Shown here piece after piece: positions 1 to 8,863 of a DNA stretch of 28,198 nt (position 1 is its first letter; each line of letters opens with the position of its first letter). The stretch is from Lysobacterales bacterium (GTDB lineage Bacteria; Pseudomonadota; Gammaproteobacteria; Xanthomonadales; SZUA-36). The stretch is from the NCBI GenBank assembly GCA_021648045.1, contig JAKITM010000025.1, forward strand, positions 1 to 28,198, read 5' to 3'. Position numbers and translations under genes: made by a program. The notes under the pieces are model-generated. The model ran no database searches. It was not told where the DNA came from and was given only the letters and a program-made list of their open reading frames with translations.

Positions 1-2618
1 AAGCCGCTACTGAGAAAGCCGCTACTGAGAAAGCTGCTGCTGAGAAAGTCGCTGCTCAGAACGCTGCTGCAGAAAAAGCCACTACTGAGAAAGCTGCTGC
101 TGAGAAAGTCGCTGCTGAAAAAGCTGCTACTGAAAAAGCTGTTGCTGAGAAAACTGCTGCTGAGAAAGTCGCTACTGAAAAAGCCGCTACTGAGAAAGCT
201 GCTGCCGATAAAGCCGCCGCAGAAGCCTCCAGTTTTGATGAAGAAATGGCTGAAATCTTTATCGAAGAAGCTCGTGAAGTCCTGGAGCGCACCGACACTA
301 TTCTGCACCATTGGCGTTCTGACCTCGAAAATGAAAAAACCGTTAACAGCCTGAAACGAGAAATCCATACACTTAAAGGCAGCTCACTAATGGCGGGAAT
401 GCCATCAGTAGGCGGGCTCAGCCATGTTATGGAAACTCTGCTGGAAAAAATCTCAGAGAAACGCCTAACTGTCACTGAATCCATTGTCGCCGGGCTTGAG
501 GTCGGCTGTGACAATATTCATACCATGGTTGAATCCCTCAGCAAGGGCAATATGCCCTCTGATAAAGATTTGAATGGCTATATCAGTGCCATAGAGCAGC
601 TGGAAAAAACCTCGGTTAAACCCAAAACAATTACCATCGAGAAACCCGCAAAAGAGCCTGTTGAACCGAAAAAACCTGAAGCTCCTCGCGCTCTGGTCAT
701 TCCGACACTACCTGAACAACCAAGAACCATTCAGGTTATGCCTGAAAACATTGAAAGCAATGAGACTCAGGAAGGCACCGTAAGAGTTAATGCTACGCTG
801 TTGAATGATCTGATTAATTTCGCGGGCGAAATCAGCATTTACCGCTCTCGCCTAGATCAAGAAATAGGTGGCTTTAGAAATAACCTTACCGAGGTTCATC
901 AAACCATCACCCGTTTGCGTGACCAATTGCGTAAAATGGATATCGAAACAGAGACCCAAATTTTATCGCGATTCCAGCGAGAAACTGACTATTCAGAAAC
1001 AGAGTTTGACCCGCTGGAACTGGATCGATTCTCAACGATTCAGCAGCTTTCACGCGCCCTGGCTGAGTCAGTGGCTGATTTAACCAGTCTCGAAGAAGAT
1101 CTGGATAATACGGCGCGTATTTCAGAAACATTGTTATTGCAACAGTCGCGCGTCAACACCGAAATGCACGAAGGCCTGATGCAGACCCGAATGGTTCATT
1201 TTGGCACAATCGCCCCTAGGTTACGCCGACTGGTTCGGCAAGCTGCTAAAGATACCCAGAAAAAAGCAGGCCTGAAACTACAACTTGCGGGTAATTCCGA
1301 AGGCATGCTCGATAGAGATGTCTTAGAGAAAATCACCGCGCCGCTAGAGCATATTATTCGAAATGCTATAGCACATGGCATAGAAACCCCGGCCCAGCGC
1401 AAAAAGCTCAAGAAAACTGCGGAAGGCAAAATCACCATCACAGTTGAAAGTGAAGCAACTGAGCTGCTGATTACTGTCGAAGATGATGGCAGCGGTATTA
1501 ACCTTGAGCAAATTCGCCAACAAGCCATTAAACGCGGCATGTTGAAAAAATCCGAGCAGGTTTCTGACTCGCGTTTATTAGAATTCATCATGGAAAGCGG
1601 GTTTACCACCGCAGAAAAATTATCTGATATTGCTGGTCGCGGTATTGGCATGGATGTGGTCAACAACGAAATCAAAGTTGTTGGTGGTTCGCTTGATGTT
1701 CATACCGAAAAGAACAAAGGCAGCCGATTCCGCCTACGGATACCATTTACTTTGGCGGTTATGCAGGCGATTAATATTACTGCCGGCGAACGCGATTATG
1801 CAATACCACTGGCCAGTGTGCGTGGCGTGACCAAGTTAAGCCCCGATAATTATCGCCAACTGTTGGATAACGACAAGCCGAGTTATGATTTCGCCGGCGA
1901 AAGCTATCACCTGTTTGAGCTCGAACATGTACTGGGCTTTGCCACCACTCCTGTTGAGAATGAAAACATTGCCCTGCTGATGATTCGTGCAGGTAACCTA
2001 AGAGCCGCTTTCCGAGTTAACAACCTGAAGTCACACCATGAGGTTGTGATTAAACCTGTTGGCCAACAAGTTGCCAGTATTCCCGGCATCCTTGGCGGCA
2101 CAATTACCGGTGATGGTGAAGTATTAATCGTCTTGGATATGGGCCCGCTCATTCGTCTGGGTATTGCGCAAGCCAGCCAATCAACTGATGACATCATTGA
2201 AGTTGTACCTGAAGTTGAAGAAAAACGCGCACCACTTATCCTGGTTGTGGATGACTCAATTACCATGCGTAAGATCACCTCCCGTGTACTCGAAAATGCT
2301 GCGATGGAGGTGTTTACCGCTAAGGATGGTCTCGATGCAATCGATCAGATGATGGAGCGAACCCCCGACCTTATTGTTCTCGATATCGAAATGCCGCGCA
2401 TGGACGGTTACGAATTAGCAACCTATGTACGCGCAGATGTCCGTTTGCGCGATATGCCCTTAATTATGATTACTTCACGCTCCGGTCAAAAACATCGGGA
2501 TCGGGCAGCAAAAATCGGGGTCGACCGCTATATGGCAAAACCTTATCAGGAATCGGAAATGGTCAGTAATGTAACCGAACTACTGGAGCAAAAAAAAGAG
2601 CTAAATCATGATGCCTAA
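1..2618 (+). CDS. chpA: ChpA-like hybrid chemotaxis histidine kinase, 3' part
   Basis: The reading frame is open from the window edge (codons start at base 3), so the visible 871 codons are the C-terminal part of a much longer protein. Domains in order: Ala/Glu/Lys repeat linker; an HPt domain with the phospho-acceptor motif HTLKGSS (His codon 366-368); a dimerisation helix region; a HATPase with N-box RNAIAHG, G1 box VEDDGSG and G2 box GRGIGMDVV; a CheW-like domain; and a C-terminal receiver with paired acidic residues VVDDS, phospho-acceptor Asp in LDIEMPRMDG (codon 2382-2384) and conserved Lys in MAKPY (2538-2540). This order matches P. aeruginosa ChpA, the kinase of the Pil-Chp system controlling type IV pili and cAMP. 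The stop overlaps the following CheW-like gene by 11 bp; there is no chpB-like methylesterase between them. An internal Met at 246 is not the true start, since the repeat and HPt start lie upstream in frame. Confidence 0.93.
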   Translation, partial: AATEKAATEKAAAEKVAAQNAAAEKATTEKAAAEKVAAEKAATEKAVAEKTAAEKVATEKAATEKAAADKAAAEASSFDEEMAEIFIEEAREVLERTDTILHHWRSDLENEKTVNSLKREIHTLKGSSLMAGMPSVGGLSHVMETLLEKISEKRLTVTESIVAGLEVGCDNIHTMVESLSKGNMPSDKDLNGYISAIEQLEKTSVKPKTITIEKPAKEPVEPKKPEAPRALVIPTLPEQPRTIQVMPENIESNETQEGTVRVNATLLNDLINFAGEISIYRSRLDQEIGGFRNNLTEVHQTITRLRDQLRKMDIETETQILSRFQRETDYSETEFDPLELDRFSTIQQLSRALAESVADLTSLEEDLDNTARISETLLLQQSRVNTEMHEGLMQTRMVHFGTIAPRLRRLVRQAAKDTQKKAGLKLQLAGNSEGMLDRDVLEKITAPLEHIIRNAIAHGIETPAQRKKLKKTAEGKITITVESEATELLITVEDDGSGINLEQIRQQAIKRGMLKKSEQVSDSRLLEFIMESGFTTAEKLSDIAGRGIGMDVVNNEIKVVGGSLDVHTEKNKGSRFRLRIPFTLAVMQAINITAGERDYAIPLASVRGVTKLSPDNYRQLLDNDKPSYDFAGESYHLFELEHVLGFATTPVENENIALLMIRAGNLRAAFRVNNLKSHHEVVIKPVGQQVASIPGILGGTITGDGEVLIVLDMGPLIRLGIAQASQSTDDIIEVVPEVEEKRAPLILVVDDSITMRKITSRVLENAAMEVFTAKDGLDAIDQMMERTPDLIVLDIEMPRMDGYELATYVRADVRLRDMPLIMITSRSGQKHRDRAAKIGVDRYMAKPYQESEMVSNVTELLEQKKELNHDA
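3..227 (+). repeat. In-frame 15-bp tandem repeat in chpA (pentapeptide AA[TA]EK)
   Basis: Fourteen consecutive 15-bp units plus a degenerate fifteenth encode pentapeptides of the form A/V-A/T-A/T-E-K. Units are imperfect (AATEK, AAAEK, VAAEK, VAAQN, AAADK and similar). The array runs off the left edge, so its full copy number is unknown. Because the unit is a multiple of three, copy-number changes would alter linker length without shifting frame. The composition predicts a charged alpha-helical spacer just before an HPt domain. The repeat also creates a long open frame on the opposite strand, which is an artefact of its composition. Confidence 0.95.
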
Positions 2619-3174
2619 ACCAAGTAGACATTCAAAAAACACTAACCGTACGGCCAACAGACGACCGGCTGTGAAAAATAAGCCCGGCAATAAGAACAAC
2701 TCCGGACTGGCCTGCTTGCTGGTTGATATCGGCGGGTATAAAGCCCTGCTACCAAAATCCAGCATGAATGAAGTGATTAAGTATCAAAAACCGGAACCCT
2801 TTGAAACTGCGCCGGAATGGTTGCTGGGATCAGTGGAGTGGAAAAATTGGCAGGTTCCGGTCATTTCCTATGCCGAGCTTTCAGGACTTGGCAAAGCGGG
2901 CGTCAAAACCGGTAAGTTTATTATTATAATTAAGTCATTAGCCAATAATCAGCAAATGCCCTTTATCGGGGTGGTTATTAATACATTGCCAGTAGATCTT
3001 GGTCTTGAAGACAGAGAGATTGTCGAAAACCTTGAAGCACCTCCAGCACTCGGGGTATTTAGCAATGTCAAACTTGCCGGTAAAGAAGACGTTATAATTC
3101 CGGATCTGGATCGTTTGAACCAGTTGGTCGCACATGCCGCTTATGGCGCATTACCGATTACTCAAATACACTAG
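2608..3174 (+). CDS. chpC: CheW-like adaptor protein (ChpC-type)
   Basis: This 188-residue protein has a basic, disordered N-terminus of about 35 residues rich in Lys, Arg and Asn, followed by one CheW-like domain. The domain opens with CLLVDIGGYKALLPKSSMNE and contains the typical LLGSVEWKNWQVPVISY strand region. CheW domains couple receptors to CheA-type kinases, and the 11-bp overlap with chpA suggests translational coupling and the same complex. In P. aeruginosa chpC is the CheW-like gene near the end of the pil-chp cluster. Two ATGs are adjacent (2608 and 2611); AGAG at 2597-2600 is well placed for the first. The symbol rests on position as much as on sequence. Confidence 0.75.
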   Translation: MMPKPSRHSKNTNRTANRRPAVKNKPGNKNNSGLACLLVDIGGYKALLPKSSMNEVIKYQKPEPFETAPEWLLGSVEWKNWQVPVISYAELSGLGKAGVKTGKFIIIIKSLANNQQMPFIGVVINTLPVDLGLEDREIVENLEAPPALGVFSNVKLAGKEDVIIPDLDRLNQLVAHAAYGALPITQIH

Positions 3175-3214
3175 GCTAGAGTATCTGGCCAGTGTATCAA
3201 ACTAAAATATCAGT

Positions 3215-3946
3215 CTAGTTTAGGTCACCATAATATTGTTGAATAATGGCAATAGCAGCAGGGCCTGCTGTTTCGCTTCGCAATGTCCGCGGCCCAATGC
3301 GCATAGCCTGCACATTCTCAGCAGCAAACTGCAAAAGCTCGACCTCGGTAAAACCGCCTTCTGGGCCAATCAACAAATCCACACTGCCGGAAGATAACGC
3401 TATCCCGCTAACTCCCTGCTGCGCTTGTGGGTCAAGAACCAGGCGTTCACACGCAGGCTTTATAGCCAAATAATCAGCCAACAACAGCGGCTCACTAAGT
3501 ACGGGGACATCGCTGCGACCCGATTGCTCACAGGCACTAATTATGACTTGCTGCCAGTGTTGCATGCGCCGCTGTAAACGCTTCTCCTCCAAGTGCAACT
3601 CCACTCTCTCGGTTAATAGTAACTGAATGGTATTGACCCCCAACTCGGTGGCTTTCTGTAAGCTGTAGTCCAGCCTTTCCCCTCGGGTTAATGCTTGAAC
3701 AAGGTTTATTTCGATTTTCGAAGCAGGAATACCCACCGAGCACTGCTTAATTTTCAAACTTAGTGCTTTCTTTGAAACGCGCAAAATTTCTGCGCTGTAA
3801 TTATTCCCATCACCATTAAACACTTCAAGATTATGGCCCGCGCGCAAACGCAGCACCCTGGCTAAGTAATGAGCCTGGGCGCCCTCAAGTTGAATCTCTG
3901 CAGCCACCGAAAGCTGCATTTGGAGATATATCCGCCGAAGTTTCAT
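3215..3946 (-). CDS. rsmE: 16S rRNA m3U1498 methyltransferase RsmE
   Basis: The 243-residue length is normal for RsmE, which methylates N3 of U1498 in 16S rRNA using S-adenosylmethionine. The N-terminal PUA-like part begins MKLRRIYL and includes HYLARVLRLRAG and VFNGDGNNYSAEIL. The C-terminal SPOUT domain shows LLIGPEGGFTEVE and the knot motif RIGPRTLRSETAGPAA, the hallmark of the family. It is convergent with the CheW-like gene (40 bp apart) and divergent from gspG. It is not functionally linked to either neighbour as far as can be seen. Confidence 0.95.
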   Translation of the reverse strand: MKLRRIYLQMQLSVAAEIQLEGAQAHYLARVLRLRAGHNLEVFNGDGNNYSAEILRVSKKALSLKIKQCSVGIPASKIEINLVQALTRGERLDYSLQKATELGVNTIQLLLTERVELHLEEKRLQRRMQHWQQVIISACEQSGRSDVPVLSEPLLLADYLAIKPACERLVLDPQAQQGVSGIALSSGSVDLLIGPEGGFTEVELLQFAAENVQAMRIGPRTLRSETAGPAAIAIIQQYYGDLN

Positions 3947-3978
3947 AAATTAATGCCTGAAGTTAGGGCCTGAAATTA

Positions 3979-4022
3979 TTGACAAGCTCACTCAATCCCC
4001 TCGATAACCAGCATGCTAAAAT
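3979..4022 (+). promoter_or_regulatory. Candidate promoters for the gsp operon
   Basis: Two alternatives lie in the 176-bp rsmE-gspG spacer. A consensus TTGACA at 3979-3984 is followed after 18 bp by GATAAC (4003-4008, 4 of 6). An extended -10, TGCTAAAAT at 4014-4022, has no good -35 of its own. Either would give a leader of roughly 90-110 nt before the gspG ATG. This is pattern matching only. Confidence 0.4.
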
Positions 4023-4122
4023 GGCAACTGTATCCCGTTGCATAAATTCTTTATTTAGCATAACTCCTCGCTACTGGTATGATTAGAGATTCATTCAGCT
4101 AAATTATAAACGGATTGATCCA

Positions 4123-4584
4123 ATGCTACAAAAAACTCGCTATATCGATTCTACAAAACCAACTGGCAGGGCTGCCGGCTTCACCTTGATTGAAATACTG
4201 GTCGTTGTTGTCATTATGGGAATACTGGCAGCAATTATCGTACCCCGGGTAATGGATCAGCCTGATCAGGCACGGGTAACTAAAGCTAAATCCGACATAC
4301 AATCTCTGGTAACTGCGCTAGAAATGTACAAACTGCAGAATTATAACTACCCCAGTACCGACCAAGGTCTGCAGGCACTACTTACAAAGCCGGACGGTCA
4401 ACCCGAGGCGCGTAACTGGAAAACCGGAGGCTATATTGATCGCTTGCCGAAAGACCCCTGGGACAACAGCTATAAATACCTTAGTCCCGGCGCTCACGGA
4501 CTATTCGATGTGTTCTCCCTTGGTGCTGACGGCGTATCCGGTGGTGAAGGTATCGGCGAGGACATCGGCTCCTGGACCAACTAA
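4123..4584 (+). CDS. gspG: T2SS major pseudopilin GspG
   Basis: This is the main subunit of the pseudopilus that pushes folded proteins through the secretin. The 153-residue protein has a 19-residue leader ending in Gly, then the mature N-terminus FTLIEILVVVVIMGILAAI with Glu at +5. This fits cleavage and methylation by prepilin peptidase. Family features follow: YPSTDQGLQAL, a Pro-Trp-Asp motif (LPKDPWDNSY) and a C-terminal calcium-site region FSLGADGVSGGEG. It is the first gene of the operon here, whereas in many genomes gspC, D, E and F come first. No strong Shine-Dalgarno sequence is seen before the ATG. Confidence 0.97.
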   Translation: MLQKTRYIDSTKPTGRAAGFTLIEILVVVVIMGILAAIIVPRVMDQPDQARVTKAKSDIQSLVTALEMYKLQNYNYPSTDQGLQALLTKPDGQPEARNWKTGGYIDRLPKDPWDNSYKYLSPGAHGLFDVFSLGADGVSGGEGIGEDIGSWTN

Positions 4585-4591
4585 GTTCTGA

Positions 4592-4621
4592 GTGCCGTTA
4601 ACGGAAACCTACAACCAGTGA
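4592..4621 (+). other. Possible 9-codon coupling ORF before gspH
   Basis: A GTG-started frame lies in the 33-bp gspG-gspH gap and its TGA overlaps the gspH GTG (sequence GTGA). It could carry ribosomes to the gspH start. The GTG start is unproven and chance is a fair alternative. Confidence 0.2.
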
Positions 4622-5136
4622 CCTGCCCTCCGCATACACAGCGCGGTATGACCTTGCTGGAAATCCTAGTGGTACTGGTAATTACTGCCAGTCTCACAAC
4701 TCTGGTTATTCTAAGCTTCAGTCAACGCAGTGATGACCAGTTACAAGAGGATGCTCAGCGTTTTGCAGCACTTGTTGAACAGCATTGCCAAGATGCTTTT
4801 TTACTTGGGCAAATACGCGCCATCAGTGTAAATGATCGCGGTTATCAATTCTGGTATCGAGCAAAGCAACAGTGGTTTGCCGCTGCCAACAATACCCGCC
4901 TGTATCGACCACGCGAATGGAGTGCAGACTGGGATCTTGAGCTTAGAATCAATGGACTGGCAGAAAGCCTGAACCGGGAATTAAACCCGGCAAAGCAACA
5001 ACCACAACTCATTTGCATGGCAGATGGCCAACTACCCTTGTTTGATTTACACATTAGCTCACAGGCGCGTAAAATTTCCGGCTTACGGCTGATCAGTGCT
5101 GGCGATAAACGCATAAACACCGAGCAAAGCCTGTGA
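4618..5136 (+). CDS. gspH: T2SS minor pseudopilin GspH
   Basis: The protein is 172 residues. A GTG start is chosen because the first in-frame ATG (4648) lies inside the prepilin site; starting there would remove the leader. With GTG the leader is 10 residues ending QRG, followed by MTLLEILVVLVITASL with Glu at +5. The rest (FAALVEQHCQDAFLLGQIRA and a Trp-rich middle, QFWYRAKQQWFAA) fits GspH, a minor pseudopilin. It overlaps gspI by 4 bp. Confidence 0.9.
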   Translation: MTCPPHTQRGMTLLEILVVLVITASLTTLVILSFSQRSDDQLQEDAQRFAALVEQHCQDAFLLGQIRAISVNDRGYQFWYRAKQQWFAAANNTRLYRPREWSADWDLELRINGLAESLNRELNPAKQQPQLICMADGQLPLFDLHISSQARKISGLRLISAGDKRINTEQSL

Positions 5137-5522
5137 AAATACCACCCCTTAAGCAGCTACCGCGTGGATTCACCCTGCTGGAAGTACTAATTGCCATGGT
5201 CGTCATTGGTATCGCTTTATTGGCATTAGCTTCCACCGGCTCAAAACAAGTTAACCAGTTACAGCAATTGCAACAGCAAACCCTGGCGCACTGGGTGGCA
5301 CAAAATGTGATTACAGAATTCCGGCTTGCCAGCATTCACCCTCCCGGTGAAACCAGTGGGATTGAAAAAATGGGCCAGCAAAACTGGTATTGGTTGTTAA
5401 ATGCTGCCGCTGCATCCGACCCCTTGCTTCTGCGGCTGGATGTACAAGTTTATGCAGATGCTGGACACCAACAGCTGGTGCTGGCTGAAACCGGTTTTAG
5501 CTTGCGTGAAAATCGGCGATGA
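5133..5522 (+). CDS. gspI: T2SS minor pseudopilin GspI
   Basis: This 129-residue protein has a 12-residue leader ending PRG, then FTLLEVLIAMVVIGIALLAL with Glu at +5. The region AHWVAQNVITEFRL is characteristic of GspI, which nucleates the GspI-J-K tip complex of the pseudopilus. The start is a GTG overlapping the gspH stop (GTGA), and the end overlaps gspJ (ATGA), so translation is probably coupled across H-I-J. Confidence 0.95.
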   Translation: MKIPPLKQLPRGFTLLEVLIAMVVIGIALLALASTGSKQVNQLQQLQQQTLAHWVAQNVITEFRLASIHPPGETSGIEKMGQQNWYWLLNAAAASDPLLLRLDVQVYADAGHQQLVLAETGFSLRENRR

Positions 5523-6145
5523 ATACTATGGGCAACAAGCTTAAGCTCTCCCGACATTCCAGCAGTCGGGGCTTTACCCTGTTAGAATTACTGGTTGCAC
5601 TGAGTATATTCTCCCTGATTGTTACCGCCGGCTACACTGGCCTGAACAGCCTCAATCGCGCCCTCCAACTTCAGCGTGAGGTCTCCGTTCAGCTGGCAGA
5701 TATTCAGTGGGCCGTTAGCCGTATGGAACGAGACTTAATTCAGGTAGTTAACCGCTCACTGCGAACTGAAAACACGCTATTACCGGCCTTTAGTGGTGAC
5801 AGCCGGCAAATACGACTGGTCACCCTGTCTGGCAATTCATTGCTACAGCAGCCGCTGAGTGAAGAACGACCGGTACACTGGCAGTGGCAACAGCCGCTAC
5901 TCAGTCGGCGTGCATGGCCTCTTCCAGACCGTCTCTCCAGCAATCCGCCGGTGGCTTACTCCAGGCTGCTGGATAATGTTGAGCAGATTGATTTTCGTTA
6001 TCGTGATGACAAAGGTAACTGGCGCTCGGAATGGAACAGCACACAGCAAGGCAAGCAACTACCGGATGCGGTGCAATTTCGCCTGCAAATCACGGGTTTT
6101 GGTGAAATAAGGCGGGTGATTGAATTACCCGGCCGGCGCACATAA
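5519..6145 (+). CDS. gspJ: T2SS minor pseudopilin GspJ
   Basis: This 208-residue protein has an 18-residue basic leader ending SSRG, then FTLLELLVALSIFSLIVTAG with Glu at +5. Downstream, AVSRMERDLIQVVNR and the C-terminal VEQIDFRYRDDKGNWRSEWN are typical of GspJ. It forms part of the pseudopilus tip with GspI and GspK. It starts on an ATGA overlap with gspI and its TAA shares one base with the gspK ATG. Confidence 0.95.
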   Translation: MNTMGNKLKLSRHSSSRGFTLLELLVALSIFSLIVTAGYTGLNSLNRALQLQREVSVQLADIQWAVSRMERDLIQVVNRSLRTENTLLPAFSGDSRQIRLVTLSGNSLLQQPLSEERPVHWQWQQPLLSRRAWPLPDRLSSNPPVAYSRLLDNVEQIDFRYRDDKGNWRSEWNSTQQGKQLPDAVQFRLQITGFGEIRRVIELPGRRT

Positions 6146-7110
6146 TGCACATACCCTTGCCCTTGCGCACGCTTATTAAACAACCTGGCAAACAACGCGG
6201 CGCTGCCCTGTTAATTGCATTGGCAATCACTGTGCTAGCGGCCGTACTGGCCATAAGCGCCATCGAAACCGGCCAACTCGATATGCGCAAGAGCAGCATT
6301 CTCATCCGCAGTGGCCAGGCCCAGCAATTAGCCATGGGGATGGAAGACTGGGCCATCAGTCTGATCCAGAGAGATCAAAATAATTCCAGCGGTGCCGCTT
6401 ATGATGGGCTTGAAGATATTTGGTACCAGCAGTTACCGCTGACCCAGGTATCTGGCGGGACTATCAGCGGCACACTGGTCGATCTTGACGGGCGGTTTAA
6501 CCTCAACAGTCTGCTGGATATTGATGGTGCGGTTAATCCGCTGGCACTGGAGCGCTTCCGGCGTCTGCTGGTGGTTTTACAGCTGAACCCCTCCATTGCC
6601 GACCAGTTGCTCGACTGGCTGGATGCCGATACCTCGCCACAACCCCAGGGCGCCGAAGACAATATATACCGAAACCGGCAACCGCCCGGGCTGGCTGCCA
6701 ATCAATTGCTTAGCCACATATCGGAACTGCGAATCCTACCGGCGATGGATACGGCAAACTGGCAACGGCTCAAAAACCATGTCAACGCAAACCCGCAACG
6801 CAGCGGCGGCATTAATATCAATACCGCAACGGCAGAGGTTCTGCTGTCATTAGCCGATGGTATTAACCGGCAAATGATTAATAGTGTGATCCGTCAGCGA
6901 GGCGGTGGCTTCCGCTCTCTATCTGCCTTTTTACAACTACAGGTCTTCGAAAACATCAATATCGACCCGCGCGGGCTGACGATTCGCAGTTATAATTACA
7001 GGGCATTGGCTGAAATCCAGATGGATGGAGAAATCAGCCACTTCGAGACCCTGTTACAACGCAGTGGCAGCGTTTATCATGTGTTACATCGCCGGCGTAT
7101 AATTCAGTAG
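6145..7110 (+). CDS. gspK: T2SS minor pseudopilin GspK
   Basis: This 321-residue protein is the largest pseudopilin and caps the tip. Its leader of 19 residues ends KQRG, then AALLIALAITVLAAVLAI. There is no Glu at +5, as expected for GspK. The body contains DLDGRFNLNSLLD and LLDWLDADTSPQPQGAEDNIY, plus a helix-hairpin-helix-like stretch INTATAEVLLSLADGI, all familiar from the family. It is followed by a 32-bp gap to gspL. Confidence 0.95.
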   Translation: MHIPLPLRTLIKQPGKQRGAALLIALAITVLAAVLAISAIETGQLDMRKSSILIRSGQAQQLAMGMEDWAISLIQRDQNNSSGAAYDGLEDIWYQQLPLTQVSGGTISGTLVDLDGRFNLNSLLDIDGAVNPLALERFRRLLVVLQLNPSIADQLLDWLDADTSPQPQGAEDNIYRNRQPPGLAANQLLSHISELRILPAMDTANWQRLKNHVNANPQRSGGININTATAEVLLSLADGINRQMINSVIRQRGGGFRSLSAFLQLQVFENINIDPRGLTIRSYNYRALAEIQMDGEISHFETLLQRSGSVYHVLHRRRIIQ

Positions 7111-7113
7111 TTA

Positions 7114-7146
7114 ATGAGCACAGAGAGTACAAAAAAAATCAGATGA
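7114..7146 (+). other. Possible 10-codon coupling ORF before gspL
   Basis: An ATG-started mini frame begins 3 nt after the gspK stop and terminates at TGA 7144-7146, overlapping the gspL ATG (ATGA). gspL has no close Shine-Dalgarno sequence, so reinitiation is plausible. Coding is not otherwise supported. Confidence 0.3.
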
Positions 7147-8369
7147 AACCAGTGCTCTACATATATGCTGCTGCCAGCGGTGCAGAAAAATTAGATCCTG
7201 CAAAAACCTGGTGTTGGTTGACTAATGAAGCGGCTTTGCAATATGGCAGCGCCGAGCAATTGCAACAAGCCGCTACCAAGCTGGCCGAATCTGACCGCGT
7301 CGTGCTAGTGCTGCCCAGTGAAGATGTGCTTTTAACCAGCCTCAACATCCCCGCCAAGCAAGCCGCCCAGATTCGTCAGGCAGCTCCCTTTGCCATCGAA
7401 GAGCAACTAGCCTGCGACCCAGCAAAATTACATATAGTTGCCCAACGCAATACCGCCACCGGAAAAGTTGATATCGCTGGAATTGAACGCCAATTCCTGC
7501 AGACCTGCCTTGAACAACTAGAGTCTCTGGGAATACAGCCACAACAAGCAATCGCCGATATCTTCATCTTGCCGGCACCGACTCCCGGCACACTAATATT
7601 AAGTAAACAGCCTGATACTGAACGAATATTGCTGCGCTGGGGTATAAATCAAGGAACAGCCATGCCAACCGCGCTACTGGCTGACTGGCTAACGCTGTTT
7701 TTGCAAGAACAAGACCAGCCAGCAATTACAAAGTTACTAATAGCCAGCGGTGATCATCAGGCAACACTACTGAAGTCTGAGCTTGGAGATATTTCTGCGC
7801 TCGAAGTTGAGCAACTCATTGTCGATAAAAACCCTAACACAAGCGCTAGCATCAACTTGCTCAGCGGTGAGTTTCGTTCTAATGCTAAACGATCAGGTCA
7901 ACCGAACTGGTACCGTTCACTGGTTTTGCTGGCAGCAGCCCTGAGTTTATTTGTTATGACGGCCTTTGTAGATACCTACCGCGATAACAAGCAACTGAAA
8001 AACCTCAACACTGCTATAGAAAAGACCTTCCGCGAAGCTTTTCCAAAGGTGCAAAGAATTGAAGACCCGATGATTCAGGCTCGCCAGCAACTGGCCTTGC
8101 TCGGTGGTAGAAAAACCCTTAGCAGTGGTTTTCTTATGCGCATGAGCGAACTTGCCGGCGCACTCAAGCCGCAATCTGCCGTGCAGATTAACTCACTTGA
8201 TTATCGGAATAACAAACTGGAAGTAAAACTGCATGCTGCCAACATTGGCGAACTTGAAGCTCTAGCGGAGCGTATTCGCGAGAAAGGCGGGGGGGCCATA
8301 CTCTCTTCCGCCAGCTTGGGTAAACTTGGGGTGGATGCTCGCCTGCTACTGGAGGATCCCAGCCAATGA
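7143..8369 (+). CDS. gspL: T2SS assembly-platform protein GspL
   Basis: This 408-residue protein has a large cytoplasmic N-terminal actin-like domain (about 1-240), one membrane helix at about 258-276 (YRSLVLLAAALSLFVMTAF) and a periplasmic ferredoxin-like C-terminus. GspL links the ATPase GspE to GspM in the inner membrane. The region QAAQIRQAAPFAIEEQLACD near residue 75 is the usual family signature. Its last 4 bases overlap gspM (ATGA). Confidence 0.92.
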   Translation: MKPVLYIYAAASGAEKLDPAKTWCWLTNEAALQYGSAEQLQQAATKLAESDRVVLVLPSEDVLLTSLNIPAKQAAQIRQAAPFAIEEQLACDPAKLHIVAQRNTATGKVDIAGIERQFLQTCLEQLESLGIQPQQAIADIFILPAPTPGTLILSKQPDTERILLRWGINQGTAMPTALLADWLTLFLQEQDQPAITKLLIASGDHQATLLKSELGDISALEVEQLIVDKNPNTSASINLLSGEFRSNAKRSGQPNWYRSLVLLAAALSLFVMTAFVDTYRDNKQLKNLNTAIEKTFREAFPKVQRIEDPMIQARQQLALLGGRKTLSSGFLMRMSELAGALKPQSAVQINSLDYRNNKLEVKLHAANIGELEALAERIREKGGGAILSSASLGKLGVDARLLLEDPSQ

Positions 8370-8863
8370 AAGACTGGTGGCAAGACCTCCAAAAACGGGA
8401 ACAACAGTTAATTCTGGGCGGACCTATAGCCTTAGTTACTGTGCTTTTGTGGGCTTTTGTATGGCTGCCTTATCAGAAAAACAAAGATAATCTGCAGACG
8501 CAAATTTATGCGCGTGGGCAGCAGCTAATTGAAATAACACAAATCGCGGCACAGGCTAAGACCGCCGGTAAGTCACCTCAAAGCGCTAACAGCACAGCGG
8601 GGCGTGGCAACCGCTCCTTGCTACGGATAACTGATGAAAGCGCTCGCGCGGCTGGCCTGGCAGCCGCTTTAAAACGAATTGAACCCGATACCGACAAACA
8701 AGTTCAGGTTTGGCTAGAAAATGCGGATTTTGATAAGCTGATTACCTGGCTGGAAGTCATTGAAAGCAAGTATTCCGTTCGTGTAGAAAGCTCCAGCATC
8801 AATAAAGTTTCTAAAAAAACTACCGGAGCAGTCAACGCCCGTATCAGCCTCAGAGAATATTAA
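8366..8863 (+). CDS. gspM: T2SS assembly-platform protein GspM
   Basis: This 165-residue protein has a short cytoplasmic N-terminus (MKDWWQDLQKREQQLI), one membrane helix at about 16-36 and a periplasmic domain ending in a ferredoxin-like fold. The segment VWLENADFDKLITWLEVIES is the recognisable GspM motif. It pairs with GspL. It overlaps gspL by 4 bp, and its TAA shares a base with a downstream ATG of an 18-codon frame. Confidence 0.92.
   Translation: MKDWWQDLQKREQQLILGGPIALVTVLLWAFVWLPYQKNKDNLQTQIYARGQQLIEITQIAAQAKTAGKSPQSANSTAGRGNRSLLRITDESARAAGLAAALKRIEPDTDKQVQVWLENADFDKLITWLEVIESKYSVRVESSSINKVSKKTTGAVNARISLREY

Noticed and set aside
56..514. Long open frame on the minus strand opposite chpA
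   Set aside because: It is a by-product of the 15-bp repeat in chpA, which lacks stops on the other strand; the translation is low-complexity Ala/Phe/Ser and has no start context.
3199..3221. AAACTA...TAGTTT inverted repeat between the CheW-like gene and rsmE
   Set aside because: Only 6 AT-rich pairs with an 11-nt loop and no clear T run; too weak to call a terminator.
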